Positions 50,973 to 59,298 are shown, counted from the first letter of the stretch. The stretch: 64,000 nt of DNA from Vermiculatibacterium agrestimuris (GCF_943193085.1 NZ_CALPCU010000007.1:1-64000); one strand, 5' to 3'. Program-made: numbers and translations. The notes: generated by a model not told the origin, from the sequence alone.

Positions 50973-51884
50973 TCACTCCTGACCCAGGATAACGATGCCC
51001 ACCGCCGCCACGGCGATCACGGCGTATTGGGCCCGGGTCAGCTTCTCCTTTAGGAAGAGGCGGCTCCACAGCAGGGAGGCCACACAATAAGAGGATATCA
51101 TGGGGGCGGCCACGATGGCGTTGGCCCCGATGGCATAGATGTAGGCAAACTGGCCCGCGGTCTCACACAGGGCGGCAATGAGCTTAGGCCGCTCTCTGGG
51201 AACCTCAAATTTCCCCTTGCGGATGAAAACCACATAGACGAAGGCAAAGACGGCCATGAGCAGGAACGTCAGCTCATAGGCGATATTGGCCTGGGCCTCG
51301 GCAATGACCCCCGTGCCGGCCTCCTCATCCAACAGGAGCATGGCGTCCACAAAGGTACCCAGGCCGTCAATGAGGCAGTAGAGCAGGGGGAAGGTAATGG
51401 CGATGATGCTGTGAGTATGCTTTCTGTCCGCTGCAACGCCCTCCAGCATCCGCTGGGCGTCGTCCTTGCGCTTTTCGATGACGGACAGGGCAAAGACGCC
51501 GACGCAGACCAAAACCACGCCCAGAAGCTGAATGGCGGACATGGTCTCACCCAGGAAAAAGAAGCACAGCAGCGCGGCCACGGCCCCGGAGGAGTTACAC
51601 ACAGGGGAAGAGACAGACAGCTCGATATACCGAAGGCCCACATAGCCCAGGATCATGGACAGGATGTAGCAGAAGGAGGCGGGGAGATAGGTGATGATAT
51701 CCACGGGGGAGAATGGGGTGCCGGTGGCGATCATGACGATGGCGTGGATGCCCATGACACCGCCTACGGCCATGACCATCTTCCAGTGGCTATAAGGATC
51801 GTCGCTCTTGGAGCCCATCTTGGAAAAAAGGTCGGAGCCGCTCCAGAAAAGAATCGCGATCAGGGTAAGAATAAACCAATTCAT
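50973..51884 (-). CDS. EamA-family (DMT) transporter
   Basis: 303 residues with ten predicted membrane helices in two EamA halves, the second beginning around residue 160 after a charged linker (EKRKDDAQRMLEG). Drug/metabolite-transporter superfamily; substrate unknown. N-terminus NWFILTLIAILFWSGSDLFSKMG is typical of a clostridial subgroup. The leader is unusually long (about 170 bases from the predicted promoter) and holds a small open frame and a perfect inverted repeat, listed separately. Confidence 0.9.
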   Translation of the reverse strand: MNWFILTLIAILFWSGSDLFSKMGSKSDDPYSHWKMVMAVGGVMGIHAIVMIATGTPFSPVDIITYLPASFCYILSMILGYVGLRYIELSVSSPVCNSSGAVAALLCFFFLGETMSAIQLLGVVLVCVGVFALSVIEKRKDDAQRMLEGVAADRKHTHSIIAITFPLLYCLIDGLGTFVDAMLLLDEEAGTGVIAEAQANIAYELTFLLMAVFAFVYVVFIRKGKFEVPRERPKLIAALCETAGQFAYIYAIGANAIVAAPMISSYCVASLLWSRLFLKEKLTRAQYAVIAVAAVGIVILGQE

Positions 51885-51905
51885 TCTAATTTTCGTCCTT
51901 TCCAG

Positions 51906-52007
51906 TTAAAAATGTACATAGAGGAAAAAGGACGAGGCCGGGGGCGGCCTGCGGGGGAACCGGGGATTGTGCCAGCAGGAAAAGCGCCGGGTAGATTTGT
52001 GATTCAC
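51906..52007 (-). CDS. Possible 33-residue leader peptide upstream of the EamA gene
   Basis: On the minus strand a GTG at 52007 (or ATG 52028) opens a frame ending in TAA at 51906, 21 bases before the EamA start. GGAGG lies ten bases before the GTG. The product is basic, Pro/Arg-rich and aromatic, with FSCWHNPRFPRRPPP in the middle and FFLYVHF at the end; it has no membrane segment. It overlaps the inverted repeat at 51943-52019. It could be a translated regulatory uORF or an accident within a structured leader. Confidence 0.35.
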   Translation of the reverse strand: MNHKSTRRFSCWHNPRFPRRPPPASSFFLYVHF

Positions 52008-52019
52008 GGACAGGCCGCC
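51943..52019. repeat. Inverted repeat closing a 59-base loop in the EamA leader
   Basis: GGCGGCCTG (51943-51951) and its exact complement CAGGCCGCC (52011-52019). In the EamA transcript they could form the base stem of a compact RNA domain. I checked the enclosed sequence by eye against the common riboswitch motifs (SAM, TPP, cobalamin, c-di-AMP, guanidine) and found no match. Confidence 0.5.
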
Positions 52020-52054
52020 TCCTTTCATGGGCTTTTTGACCCAACAAATTGGTA

Positions 52055-52083
52055 TTATAGTGGATTTTGTCTATGAAAGCAAT
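52055..52083 (-). promoter_or_regulatory. Sigma-A promoter of the EamA transporter
   Basis: On the minus strand TTGCTT (52083-52078), 17-base spacer, exact TATAAT (52060-52055). It predicts a leader of about 165 bases. Confidence 0.8.
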
Positions 52084-52097
52084 CCTTACTTTTCAGA

Positions 52098-52130
52098 AAA
52101 AGCGGGGCGGAGGATTTCCTCCGCCCCGCA
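52098..52130 (-). terminator. Terminator of the two-component operon
   Basis: Perfect 13-bp stem GCGGGGCGGAGGA / TCCTCCGCCCCGC with a two-base loop, followed on the minus strand by TTTTTCTG. It lies eight bases past the histidine kinase stop. Confidence 0.93.
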
Positions 52131-52138
52131 GGGAACGT

Positions 52139-54436
52139 TTATTCTGTGAATTCCGCATCCATGACCGCCGGGAGGCCCCCGTGATCCCCGGCAAGGGGAA
52201 ATTCTGCCGTGACCACAAAGAGGTCGGCCACCGGCTCCACCCGCAGAACACCGCCGCAGGCGGCGGTGAAGCTCTCCGCAATGGCCAGCCCCAAGCCGCT
52301 GCCGCCGTCGGTGCGGCTCTCGTCGCCCCGGACGAACCGGGCGGTAAAGTCAACGCCCTCAGGCAACTCGGTCTTGGAGGTGTTCTTCACCGACACCACC
52401 GCTTTTCCCGCCGCCTGGGTGAGAGTCAGATAGACCCGGGAGCCCTCCAGGGCGTATTTCAGGGCGTTTTGAAGCAGGTTCTGGAACACCCGGTAGAGCC
52501 GGTCGCCGTCGGCCACGATGGTCACCGGCTCCTCCGGCAGGTTCTCCCGCAGAGTGACGGGAGCGGCCTCGATAGCCTGGGCCATGTCGGCGGTGGTCTG
52601 CCGCAGCAGTTTGGCAAGATCCAGCGCCTCCAGCTTTACCGGCAGATCTCCCGAGGCGGCCTTGCTCACCTCGAACACGTCCAGCACCATGCTCCGCAGC
52701 CGCTCCGCCTTCTGGGCCAGGATGTCCACATATTCCCCGGCGGGAGGCTCCAGCTTCTCCTGCTTCAAAAGTTCGGCGTAGCTGATGATGGAGGTGAGGG
52801 GGGTCTTGAGATCGTGGGACACGTTGGTGACCAGCTCCACCTTCATCCGCTCGCTGCGGGTCTGCTCCTCCACCGCACGGGCCATGCCCTGCTGGATGTC
52901 GCCCAGCTCCTCCATGGAGCGCCGCAGGTCGCCGTCCTCAGGCAGGGGGAGGGAGGATGTCAGGCTTCCATCCTTTACAGCTCTGATCTGTTCGGTGAGA
53001 GAGCCCAGATCGCCCCAAAGCCTCCGCAGCCGGGCGGAGTATAGGACCGTGGCGATCAAAAGAAGAGAAGGCGGAAGCAAAAACAGCCACACCACATCCA
53101 GACGAAGAGAGCCGAAGGAGAGATAGTAGACCAGAAGGTTCAAAGTGACGGCGCAGAGACCCACGGCGGTCAGGGCCATCAACCCCGCCAATCGGCTCAG
53201 CCGTCTCTGGATGGGCAGTTTCAGCCCCCGGGCCGTCAGCATCCCACAGATGCCATGCCGCCAGGGCTTGTCCCCATAGCGCAGGTCGTTGACAAACAGC
53301 CAGCCGCTCCAGAAGACCAGCAGGACCGTCCACGGCCGCGCCAGAATCTCATTGAGATAGGAGCGCAGGAACCAGGGGTACTGATAGGCTACCGCCTCCT
53401 CCCAGATCCCGGCATAGCTCACCTCCTGCACCAGATAACGCATTTCCTCCGTCAGGGGAAACAGGGCCACGGCCAGCGCCCCTAGGAGCAGCAGGAGCTT
53501 GACCTCGAACCAGATATGTCCTGTAAAGCGGGCGATGGCCCGGTCTGCCAGAGGCTTGTCCCGGCGCAGCAGAAGCCAGACCGCCAGCAGGCAGATCCCG
53601 ATCCCCGCCTGTATAGCACCATAGACCACCAGGTTTTGCCGGCGCTCCCGCCAGTTCTTCTCCAGGTAATAGAGCCGGTTACACCGCCACTGGTTCCCCT
53701 GGGAGCTATAATTGCCCTTGATATAGAGGGCTGGCTCGTCAGCCACGGCGATGGAGACAGTCACGCCCCGGGCCTCCTCATCGGCCCGAAAGTTACTGTA
53801 CCCTGGCAAATACCAATGCTGTCCATCCTCCTGGTATACGCCATCCCCATAAAGGTCAACGGGGGAGCCGTTCTTTATGGCGGAGCACTTGCTGCCGTCG
53901 AAGGAGAGGAGAAAGCCATACCCCTGGGCGGGATACTGGGAGATATCTTCCGTATTGCTGTAAAGGACTTTCCCATCCCGGGAGATGGAGTAGAGGAGAT
54001 TCCGGTCCTCCTGAAGGATCTTGTTCCAAGCCTCCGCCTCCTTCTTCCACCTCTCCCGGTCGCTCTCGGTGGGCTGGTAGTCGCTGACGGGGTAGCCGTC
54101 AAAATACCATACATCATCCTGCTGGATGACAGCGGTGGCTTCCTTCTCGATCAGAAAGGTGTCCTCGGCGTATACGTCATAATAGTCGTAATAGTACCCG
54201 TTCAACGGCCCGCCCGCCCCCATGGCGATAAAGCGGTTCATCATCTCTGACAGGTAGGAGCGGAAGGCTTCCGTCTCCTGAAAATCGGACTGGAGGGCGC
54301 TTTCCAGCCTGTCCCGCCCACCCTCGCTGAAGAGATTCCCCGCGATGGGCAGCAGAGAGGAGAGCACCAAGCTCACCCCCAGGGCAAAACCGGCAAAGCC
54401 CAGAATTGCTTTAGATTTTTTCCATTTTGTATCCAA
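52139..54436 (-). CDS. Membrane sensor histidine kinase
   Basis: 765 residues. First membrane helix at about 10-30, a large extracytoplasmic domain (about 35-265), then a cluster of roughly five membrane helices (about 270-480), a HAMP-like linker and a kinase core. The phospho-acceptor is H541 in VSHDLKTPLTSIISYAELL; the N-box is NLLQNALKYA and the ATP lid DGGSGLGLAIA. The domain order is unusual: most such kinases have two helices, not six. The start is a TTG overlapping the response-regulator gene by 26 bases; no later start would keep the first helix. Confidence 0.92.
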   Translation of the reverse strand: MDTKWKKSKAILGFAGFALGVSLVLSSLLPIAGNLFSEGGRDRLESALQSDFQETEAFRSYLSEMMNRFIAMGAGGPLNGYYYDYYDVYAEDTFLIEKEATAVIQQDDVWYFDGYPVSDYQPTESDRERWKKEAEAWNKILQEDRNLLYSISRDGKVLYSNTEDISQYPAQGYGFLLSFDGSKCSAIKNGSPVDLYGDGVYQEDGQHWYLPGYSNFRADEEARGVTVSIAVADEPALYIKGNYSSQGNQWRCNRLYYLEKNWRERRQNLVVYGAIQAGIGICLLAVWLLLRRDKPLADRAIARFTGHIWFEVKLLLLLGALAVALFPLTEEMRYLVQEVSYAGIWEEAVAYQYPWFLRSYLNEILARPWTVLLVFWSGWLFVNDLRYGDKPWRHGICGMLTARGLKLPIQRRLSRLAGLMALTAVGLCAVTLNLLVYYLSFGSLRLDVVWLFLLPPSLLLIATVLYSARLRRLWGDLGSLTEQIRAVKDGSLTSSLPLPEDGDLRRSMEELGDIQQGMARAVEEQTRSERMKVELVTNVSHDLKTPLTSIISYAELLKQEKLEPPAGEYVDILAQKAERLRSMVLDVFEVSKAASGDLPVKLEALDLAKLLRQTTADMAQAIEAAPVTLRENLPEEPVTIVADGDRLYRVFQNLLQNALKYALEGSRVYLTLTQAAGKAVVSVKNTSKTELPEGVDFTARFVRGDESRTDGGSGLGLAIAESFTAACGGVLRVEPVADLFVVTAEFPLAGDHGGLPAVMDAEFTE

Positions 54437-55109
54437 TGCCCCACACCACCTTCAAGTATTCTGGTTCCTTGGGATTGAGCTCGATCTTCTCCCGGATCCG
54501 CCGTATGTGTACCATTACCGTATTTTCCGGGGCGTAGGCAGTCTCCTCATCCCAAACACGGCGGTAGATCTCCTCGGCGGGAAAGATGCGGCCCAAATTA
54601 CGCATGAGCAGATCTATGATCTTCGTCTCAGTGGCGGTGAGCTTTACCGCCTCCCCGTCGGCCCGGAGAACGCGGCTTTCCGAATCATAGGAAAGGCGGC
54701 CCGTCTCAAAACGGGCGCTCTGGGCGGCGTTTACGTCCCCCAGGCGGGTATAGCGGCGCAGGTGGCTCTTTACCCGGGCCACCAGCTCCTGGGGATGGAA
54801 GGGCTTGGCTACATAGTCGTCCGCCCCCATAGAAAGGCCCAGTACCTTGTCGGTGTCCTCGCTCTTGGCGGAGAGAACGATGATCGGCAGGTTCCGGCGC
54901 TCCCGAATACGGAGGACTGCGGACAGGCCGTCCAGGCGCGGCATCATCACGTCCATGAGGATGAGCCGCAGGTCGGGAGCCACCGCCTTATCCAGAGCCT
55001 CCATGCCGTCGTAGGCCCGCATGACCTCATACCCCTCTGCCTCCAGCAGCAGGGCGATTGCGCCGACGATCTCTTTGTCGTCGTCCACCACTAAGATCTT
55101 TTCGCTCAT
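54411..55109 (-). CDS. OmpR/PhoB-type response regulator
   Basis: 232 residues. Receiver domain with acidic pocket D9/D10, phospho-acceptor D53 in ILMDVMMP and the Lys in VLSAKSE, and a C-terminal winged helix (LTATETKIIDLLMRNLGRIFPAEEIYRRVWD and RRIREKIELNP). ATG 55109 is preceded on the minus strand by GGAGGT; the frame is open 17 codons further. Direct repeats of the VanR type lie upstream, suggesting autoregulation. Pair partner is the overlapping kinase. Confidence 0.96.
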   Translation of the reverse strand: MSEKILVVDDDKEIVGAIALLLEAEGYEVMRAYDGMEALDKAVAPDLRLILMDVMMPRLDGLSAVLRIRERRNLPIIVLSAKSEDTDKVLGLSMGADDYVAKPFHPQELVARVKSHLRRYTRLGDVNAAQSARFETGRLSYDSESRVLRADGEAVKLTATETKIIDLLMRNLGRIFPAEEIYRRVWDEETAYAPENTVMVHIRRIREKIELNPKEPEYLKVVWGIGYKMEKI

Positions 55110-55133
55110 AAGTGACCTCCTTGAACCAGGGCA

Positions 55134-55189
55134 AGTATAACAGCTCATTCTGTCAAACAACTTGACAGGGCTCTTACAAATTTCTTACA
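55134..55189 (-). promoter_or_regulatory. Response-regulator promoter with VanR-like direct repeats and a palindrome
   Basis: On the minus strand TGTAAG is repeated with an 11-base period (55189-55184 and 55178-55173, reading TGTAAGAAATTTGTAAGA), one helical turn apart, as in OmpR-family sites. Next is the palindrome TGTCAA-N5-TTGACA (55151-55167), then an extended -10 TGTTATACT (-10 at 55139-55134) without a good -35. The layout is that of an activator-dependent, self-regulated promoter. The repeats overlap the 3' end of the Crp/Fnr gene. Confidence 0.55.
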
Positions 55190-55811
55190 GTTCTTCCTTG
55201 CCCTGGGCAAAGTCTTCCAGGGCGGGACGGTCTAAAATACGGATGGCGCCGTAGCCTGTTCCGATCCAGCCCCGGGCGGCAAAGCGGGAAAGGACACGGC
55301 TCACCGTCACCCGGCTGGCCCCCACGGCGGTGCCCAGCTCCTCATGGGTAGTGCGCAGCTGCGCACCGGAGCCCGCCTGGCGCAGCAGGGTTCCCGCCAA
55401 ACGACGGTCTGCGGAACGGAAGGAGATGTCGTCCACATGGCTGGAGAGAAGGCGCACCGTTCGGGCCAGATAGCGCAGCAGGGGAAGGGCAAGCTCCGGA
55501 TGTGTCCGGAGGATGTGCTCCAGCCGCGGGCCATCCACTGAGATGACCTGACATTCCGTCACCGCTATGGCGGAGGAGACCCGGGGAGACTGATCGAAAA
55601 AGGACGCCTCGCCCATCAGGTCTCCGGCATGGTGGAGGGTCAGCAGACGCTCCGTCCCCTCCGGGGAGCTGATGAAGCTTCGAGCCGTCCCACTCTCCAG
55701 AAAATAGAACTCCGCGGGGACTGTATTTTGTAAATAGATAAACTGCCCCGGATCGTAACGGCGGGGCGATTGCCCCTGGGCCAAAAGGGCCAAAATCTGC
55801 TTCGATTCCAT
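55185..55811 (-). CDS. Crp/Fnr family transcriptional regulator
   Basis: 208 residues. N-terminal cyclic-nucleotide-binding-like beta barrel (about 15-125; ESGTARSFISSPEG, AGDLMGEASFFDQS) and a C-terminal helix-turn-helix (THEELGTAVGASRVTVSRVLSRFAARGWI). It lacks the N-terminal Cys cluster of FNR, and the phosphate-binding RxS of cAMP receptors is not clear, so the ligand is unknown. ATG 55811 follows GGAGGCGG. It is divergent from leuC, 102 bases apart, with an operator-like palindrome between. Confidence 0.92.
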   Translation of the reverse strand: MESKQILALLAQGQSPRRYDPGQFIYLQNTVPAEFYFLESGTARSFISSPEGTERLLTLHHAGDLMGEASFFDQSPRVSSAIAVTECQVISVDGPRLEHILRTHPELALPLLRYLARTVRLLSSHVDDISFRSADRRLAGTLLRQAGSGAQLRTTHEELGTAVGASRVTVSRVLSRFAARGWIGTGYGAIRILDRPALEDFAQGKEEL

Positions 55812-55835
55812 GATTCTGCCGCCTCCTTTCACGAG

Positions 55836-55865
55836 ATTGTATCACAGTTTACATTCTTTTGGCAA
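55836..55865 (-). promoter_or_regulatory. Promoter of the Crp/Fnr gene with overlapping Crp-type palindrome
   Basis: On the minus strand TTGCCA (55865-55860), 18-base spacer, TGATACAAT extended -10 (TACAAT at 55841-55836). The site TGTA-N8-TACA (55838-55853), a Crp/Fnr-type dyad, covers the -10 and spacer. Bound regulator would block this promoter and sits about 60 bases before leuC. Confidence 0.5.
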
Positions 55866-55913
55866 GGACTCTGTCATACTGAGATCAATCAAGCTTCAGA
55901 GGAGGGACTTCAC

Positions 55914-57173
55914 ATGGGAATGACCATGACCCAAAAGATTTTGGCAAAGCACGCCGGGCTGGCGGAGGTAAAGGCCGGTCAGCTTATCGAGGCCAAGCTG
56001 GATCTGGTGCTTGGCAACGACATCACCACGCCGGTCGCCATCACCGAATTTGAGAAGGCGGGGCTGACCCAGGTCTTTGATAAGGACAAGATCGCCATTG
56101 TCCTGGATCACTCCACCCCCTGCAAGGACATCAAGTCCGCCCAGCTGTGCGCCCAGTCCAGAGATTTCGCCAAAAAGTACGCCATTACCCATTTCTACGA
56201 TGTGGGCCAGGTGGGCATCGAGCACGCCCTGCTGCCGGAAAAGGGCCTGTGCGCCCCCGGCGAGGCCATTATCGGCGCGGACTCCCACACTTGTACTTAC
56301 GGAGCGCTGGGAGCCTTCTCCACGGGAGTGGGTTCCACTGACATGGCCGCCGGCATGGCCACGGGCCTTTCCTGGTTCAAGGTGCCCGCCGCCATCCGGG
56401 TGACTTTGAAGGGAAAGCTCCAGCCCTATGTCTCCGGCAAGGATGTGATCCTCCATCTCATCGGTATGATCGGGGTGGACGGAGCCCTCTACAAGTCCCT
56501 GGAGTTTGCCGGGGAAGGGGTCGGGGAGCTCTCCATGGACGACCGGTTCACCATCTCCAACATGGCCATCGAGGCCGGCGCCAAGAATGGCATTTTCCCC
56601 GTGGACGACAAGACCAGGGCGTATCTGAACGGCCGTGTATCCCGGCCTTGGGAGGCTGTTGAACCTGACGGGGACGCGGTCTACGAAAGGGAAGTGGTCA
56701 TCGACCTGTCCACCCTGCGGCCCACCGTGTCCCTGCCCCATCTGCCCTCCAACACCAAGACGGTGGACGAGGTGGCGGGTATGCCTGTCCAGCAGGTGGT
56801 CATTGGCTCCTGCACCAACGGACGGCTGAAGGACTTGGCGGAGGCGGCCTCCATTTTGAAGGGCAGGCAGGTGGCGCAGGGGATCCGCTGTATCGTCATC
56901 CCCGCCACCCAGCAGATCTATATGGACGCCATGAAGGCAGGCTATCTGGAGACCTTTATCACCGCTGGCTGCGCTGTCTCCACCCCCACCTGCGGCCCCT
57001 GTCTGGGCGGCCACATGGGGGTCATGGCCGCCGGAGAGCGGTGCGTATCCACCACCAACCGGAACTTTGTGGGCCGGATGGGAGACACCAGCTCCGAGGT
57101 CATCCTGACCTCTCCCGCCGTGGCGGCCGCATCCGCCATCGCCGGGTGCGTGGCCGATCCCGGCAAGATTTGA
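55914..57173 (+). CDS. leuC: 3-isopropylmalate dehydratase large subunit
   Basis: 419 residues, the type 2 (archaeal/clostridial) form. [4Fe-4S] enzyme isomerising 2- and 3-isopropylmalate in leucine synthesis. Cluster ligands sit in GSCTNGRLKDL and CGPCLGGHMGV; DHSTPCKD and GADSHTCTYGALG are substrate-site blocks. ATG 55914 follows GAGGAGGG. It heads the leuCD-GNAT-leuB operon; leuA is not in the window. No T-box or leader peptide is present in the 60-base leader. Confidence 0.97.
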   Translation: MGMTMTQKILAKHAGLAEVKAGQLIEAKLDLVLGNDITTPVAITEFEKAGLTQVFDKDKIAIVLDHSTPCKDIKSAQLCAQSRDFAKKYAITHFYDVGQVGIEHALLPEKGLCAPGEAIIGADSHTCTYGALGAFSTGVGSTDMAAGMATGLSWFKVPAAIRVTLKGKLQPYVSGKDVILHLIGMIGVDGALYKSLEFAGEGVGELSMDDRFTISNMAIEAGAKNGIFPVDDKTRAYLNGRVSRPWEAVEPDGDAVYEREVVIDLSTLRPTVSLPHLPSNTKTVDEVAGMPVQQVVIGSCTNGRLKDLAEAASILKGRQVAQGIRCIVIPATQQIYMDAMKAGYLETFITAGCAVSTPTCGPCLGGHMGVMAAGERCVSTTNRNFVGRMGDTSSEVILTSPAVAAASAIAGCVADPGKI

Positions 57174-57188
57174 TGGAGGTGTAAAGGC

Positions 57189-57674
57189 ATGAAGATTTAT
57201 AAATATGGCGACAATGTGGATACCGATGTGATCATCCCCGCCCGGCATTTGAACGATCCGGATCCCAAGGCCCTGGCCTCTCACTGTATGGAGGACATCG
57301 ACAAAGATTTTGCCGGGACGGTGGAGCAGGGGGACATCATGGTGGGCGGCGCCAACTTTGGCTGCGGCTCCTCCCGTGAGCACGCTCCCCTGGCCATTAA
57401 GGCCAGCGGGGTGAAGTGCGTCATTGCCAAGAGCTACGCCCGCATTTTCTATCGCAACGCCATCAACATCGGTCTGCCCATCCTGGAGTGTCCCAAGGCT
57501 GCGGAAGATATCCAGACCGGGGACACGGTGTGCGTTGACTTCTCCACCGGGGTCATTTCTGACGAGACCCAGGGGAAGACCTGGCAGGCCGCTCCCCTCC
57601 CGGAGTTTATCGAGAATATTGTCCAAAGCGGAGGACTGCTCAAGTCTTTGAAGGCCAGGGGCGCGGCGAAATAA
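57189..57674 (+). CDS. leuD: 3-isopropylmalate dehydratase small subunit
   Basis: 161 residues, the short form pairing with type 2 LeuC. KYGDNVDTDVIIPARHLN at the N-terminus and GANFGCGSSREHAPLAIKA are the swivel-domain signatures. The stop TAA shares its last base with the ATG of the acetyltransferase. Confidence 0.97.
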   Translation: MKIYKYGDNVDTDVIIPARHLNDPDPKALASHCMEDIDKDFAGTVEQGDIMVGGANFGCGSSREHAPLAIKASGVKCVIAKSYARIFYRNAINIGLPILECPKAAEDIQTGDTVCVDFSTGVISDETQGKTWQAAPLPEFIENIVQSGGLLKSLKARGAAK

Positions 57675-58180
57675 TGGAAATTACAGTTCGAGGCTACAGG
57701 GCCGCAGATGTGCCTGCCATGGCCGATATTTGGAACCAGGTGGTGGCGGAGGGGGTGGCCTTTCCTCAGGAAGCGCCCCTCACCGAGACTGACGCCGCCG
57801 AGTTTTTTGCCCAGCAGAGCTGGTGCGGCGTGGCGGAAGCCGACAGTGAAGTGCTTGGCCTTTACATTTTGCATCCCAACAATGTGGGCCGGTGCGGACA
57901 TATCTGCAACGCCAGCTATGCTGTAGATTCCAAGCGCCGCGGAGCACACATCGGGGAGAAGCTGGTGCTGGACTGCATCGCGCAGGGGCGAGCCCTGGGA
58001 TTCCGCATTTTGCAGTTCAACGCCGTGGTGTGCACCAACCTCCGGGCCCGCCGCCTGTATGAGCGGCTGGGCTTCCGGCAGCTGGGTGTGATCCCTGGCG
58101 GGTTCCGCCTCAATGGCAACCGTTATGTGGATATTTGTCCTTATTACATTGAATTGGGAGATGGAGCAAATGCAGTATAA
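57674..58180 (+). CDS. GNAT family N-acetyltransferase inside the leu operon
   Basis: 168 residues. GNAT fold with the acetyl-CoA loop in DSKRRGAHIGEKLVLDCI and the C-terminal NLRARRLYERLGFRQLGVIPG. It sits between leuD and leuB, sharing a base with leuD and overlapping leuB by 11 bases, so it is fully embedded in the operon. The substrate is unknown; an amino-acid or small-molecule acetylation linked to leucine metabolism is only an inference. Confidence 0.88.
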   Translation: MEITVRGYRAADVPAMADIWNQVVAEGVAFPQEAPLTETDAAEFFAQQSWCGVAEADSEVLGLYILHPNNVGRCGHICNASYAVDSKRRGAHIGEKLVLDCIAQGRALGFRILQFNAVVCTNLRARRLYERLGFRQLGVIPGGFRLNGNRYVDICPYYIELGDGANAV

Positions 58181-59255
58181 AATCGCGCTCATCCGGGGCG
58201 ACGGGATCGGCCCCGAGGTTGTCAATGAGGCCGTGGAGGTCATCAATGTTGTGGCGAAAAAGTACGGCCATACCGTTGAATATATGGACGTACTGCTGGG
58301 CGGCTGCGCCACCGACGCGGTGGGGAAGAGCTACCCGGACGGCACAGCAGAGAAATGCAGGGCCTGTGATGCGGTGCTTTTGGGTGCTGTGGGCGGGCCC
58401 AAATGGGGCCCGGACAAGCCCGCCGAGCAGCGGCCGGAGACCGCTCTGCTGGCCATCCGCAAGGACTTGGGACTCTATGCCAACCTTCGCCCCGCCACCC
58501 TTCGTCCCGCCATGGCCGACTCCAGCCCCCTGCGCAAGGAGACCGCCGAGAAGGGCATCGACCTGATGATGGTGCGGGAGCTCACCGGCGGCATCTACTT
58601 TGGCAAACGGGGCCGGTATCAAACGGAGGATCGGGGCGTGGAAGCCACCGATCTGATGGCTTACTCCGAGAAGGAGATCGAGCGCATCGGCCGCCGGGCC
58701 TTCGAGCTGGCGCGGCTGCGCCGTGGAAAGGTGTCCAGCGTGGACAAGGCCAACGTGCTGGAGACCTCCCGGCTGTGGCGGGAGGTCATGCACCGTCTGG
58801 CCAAGGAGTATCCTGACGTGCAGTATGAGGACGTGCTGGTGGACAACTGTGCCATGCAGATTGTCCGGGATCCCGGCCAGTTTGATGTGGTGGTCACGGA
58901 GAATATGTTCGGCGACATCCTCTCCGATGAGGCCAGCATGGTCACCGGCTCTATCGGCCTGCTGCCCTCCGCCTCTATTGGAGACACGGCCCCCGGGCTT
59001 TACGAGCCTATCCACGGCTCCGCCCCCGACATCGCGGGCCAGGACAAGGCCAACCCCATGGCCACCATCCTGTCGGCGGCTATGATGTTCCGTTATTCCT
59101 TCCAGCGCAGGGAAGAGGCGGACGCCATTGAGCAGGCGGTGGACGCAGTGCTTGCCGAAGGCTGGCGCACTGCCGACATCGCCAAGCCGGGGGAGAAGGT
59201 CGTCGGTACAAAAGAGATGGGGCGGCTCATCCGGGAAAAGCTGGCCGCACTTTAA
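58170..59255 (+). CDS. leuB: 3-isopropylmalate dehydrogenase
   Basis: 361 residues. NAD-dependent oxidative decarboxylase giving 2-ketoisocaproate. Start YKIALIRGDGIGPEVV, LMMVRELTGGIYFGKRG, and NMFGDILSDEASMVTGSIGLLPSA are standard. ATG 58170 is nine bases after GGGAG; ATG 58161 directly abuts that site and is less likely. Last gene of the operon, followed by a terminator. Confidence 0.97.
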   Translation: MQYKIALIRGDGIGPEVVNEAVEVINVVAKKYGHTVEYMDVLLGGCATDAVGKSYPDGTAEKCRACDAVLLGAVGGPKWGPDKPAEQRPETALLAIRKDLGLYANLRPATLRPAMADSSPLRKETAEKGIDLMMVRELTGGIYFGKRGRYQTEDRGVEATDLMAYSEKEIERIGRRAFELARLRRGKVSSVDKANVLETSRLWREVMHRLAKEYPDVQYEDVLVDNCAMQIVRDPGQFDVVVTENMFGDILSDEASMVTGSIGLLPSASIGDTAPGLYEPIHGSAPDIAGQDKANPMATILSAAMMFRYSFQRREEADAIEQAVDAVLAEGWRTADIAKPGEKVVGTKEMGRLIREKLAAL

Positions 59256-59265
59256 GAAATGAAGA

Positions 59266-59298
59266 AAAAAGACCGGAGTAAAAAGCTCCGGTCTTTTT
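59266..59298. terminator. Bidirectional terminator between leuB and the glycosyltransferase
   Basis: 13-bp stem AAAAAGACCGGAG / CTCCGGTCTTTTT with a 7-base loop; the glycosyltransferase stop lies at its edge. Confidence 0.93.

Noticed and set aside
51940..52025. Riboswitch in the EamA leader (c-di-AMP, cobalamin, guanidine or SAM)
   Set aside because: The GGGGGAACC block on the plus strand looks like part of a c-di-AMP motif, but it is on the wrong strand for the gene and the other conserved blocks are missing.
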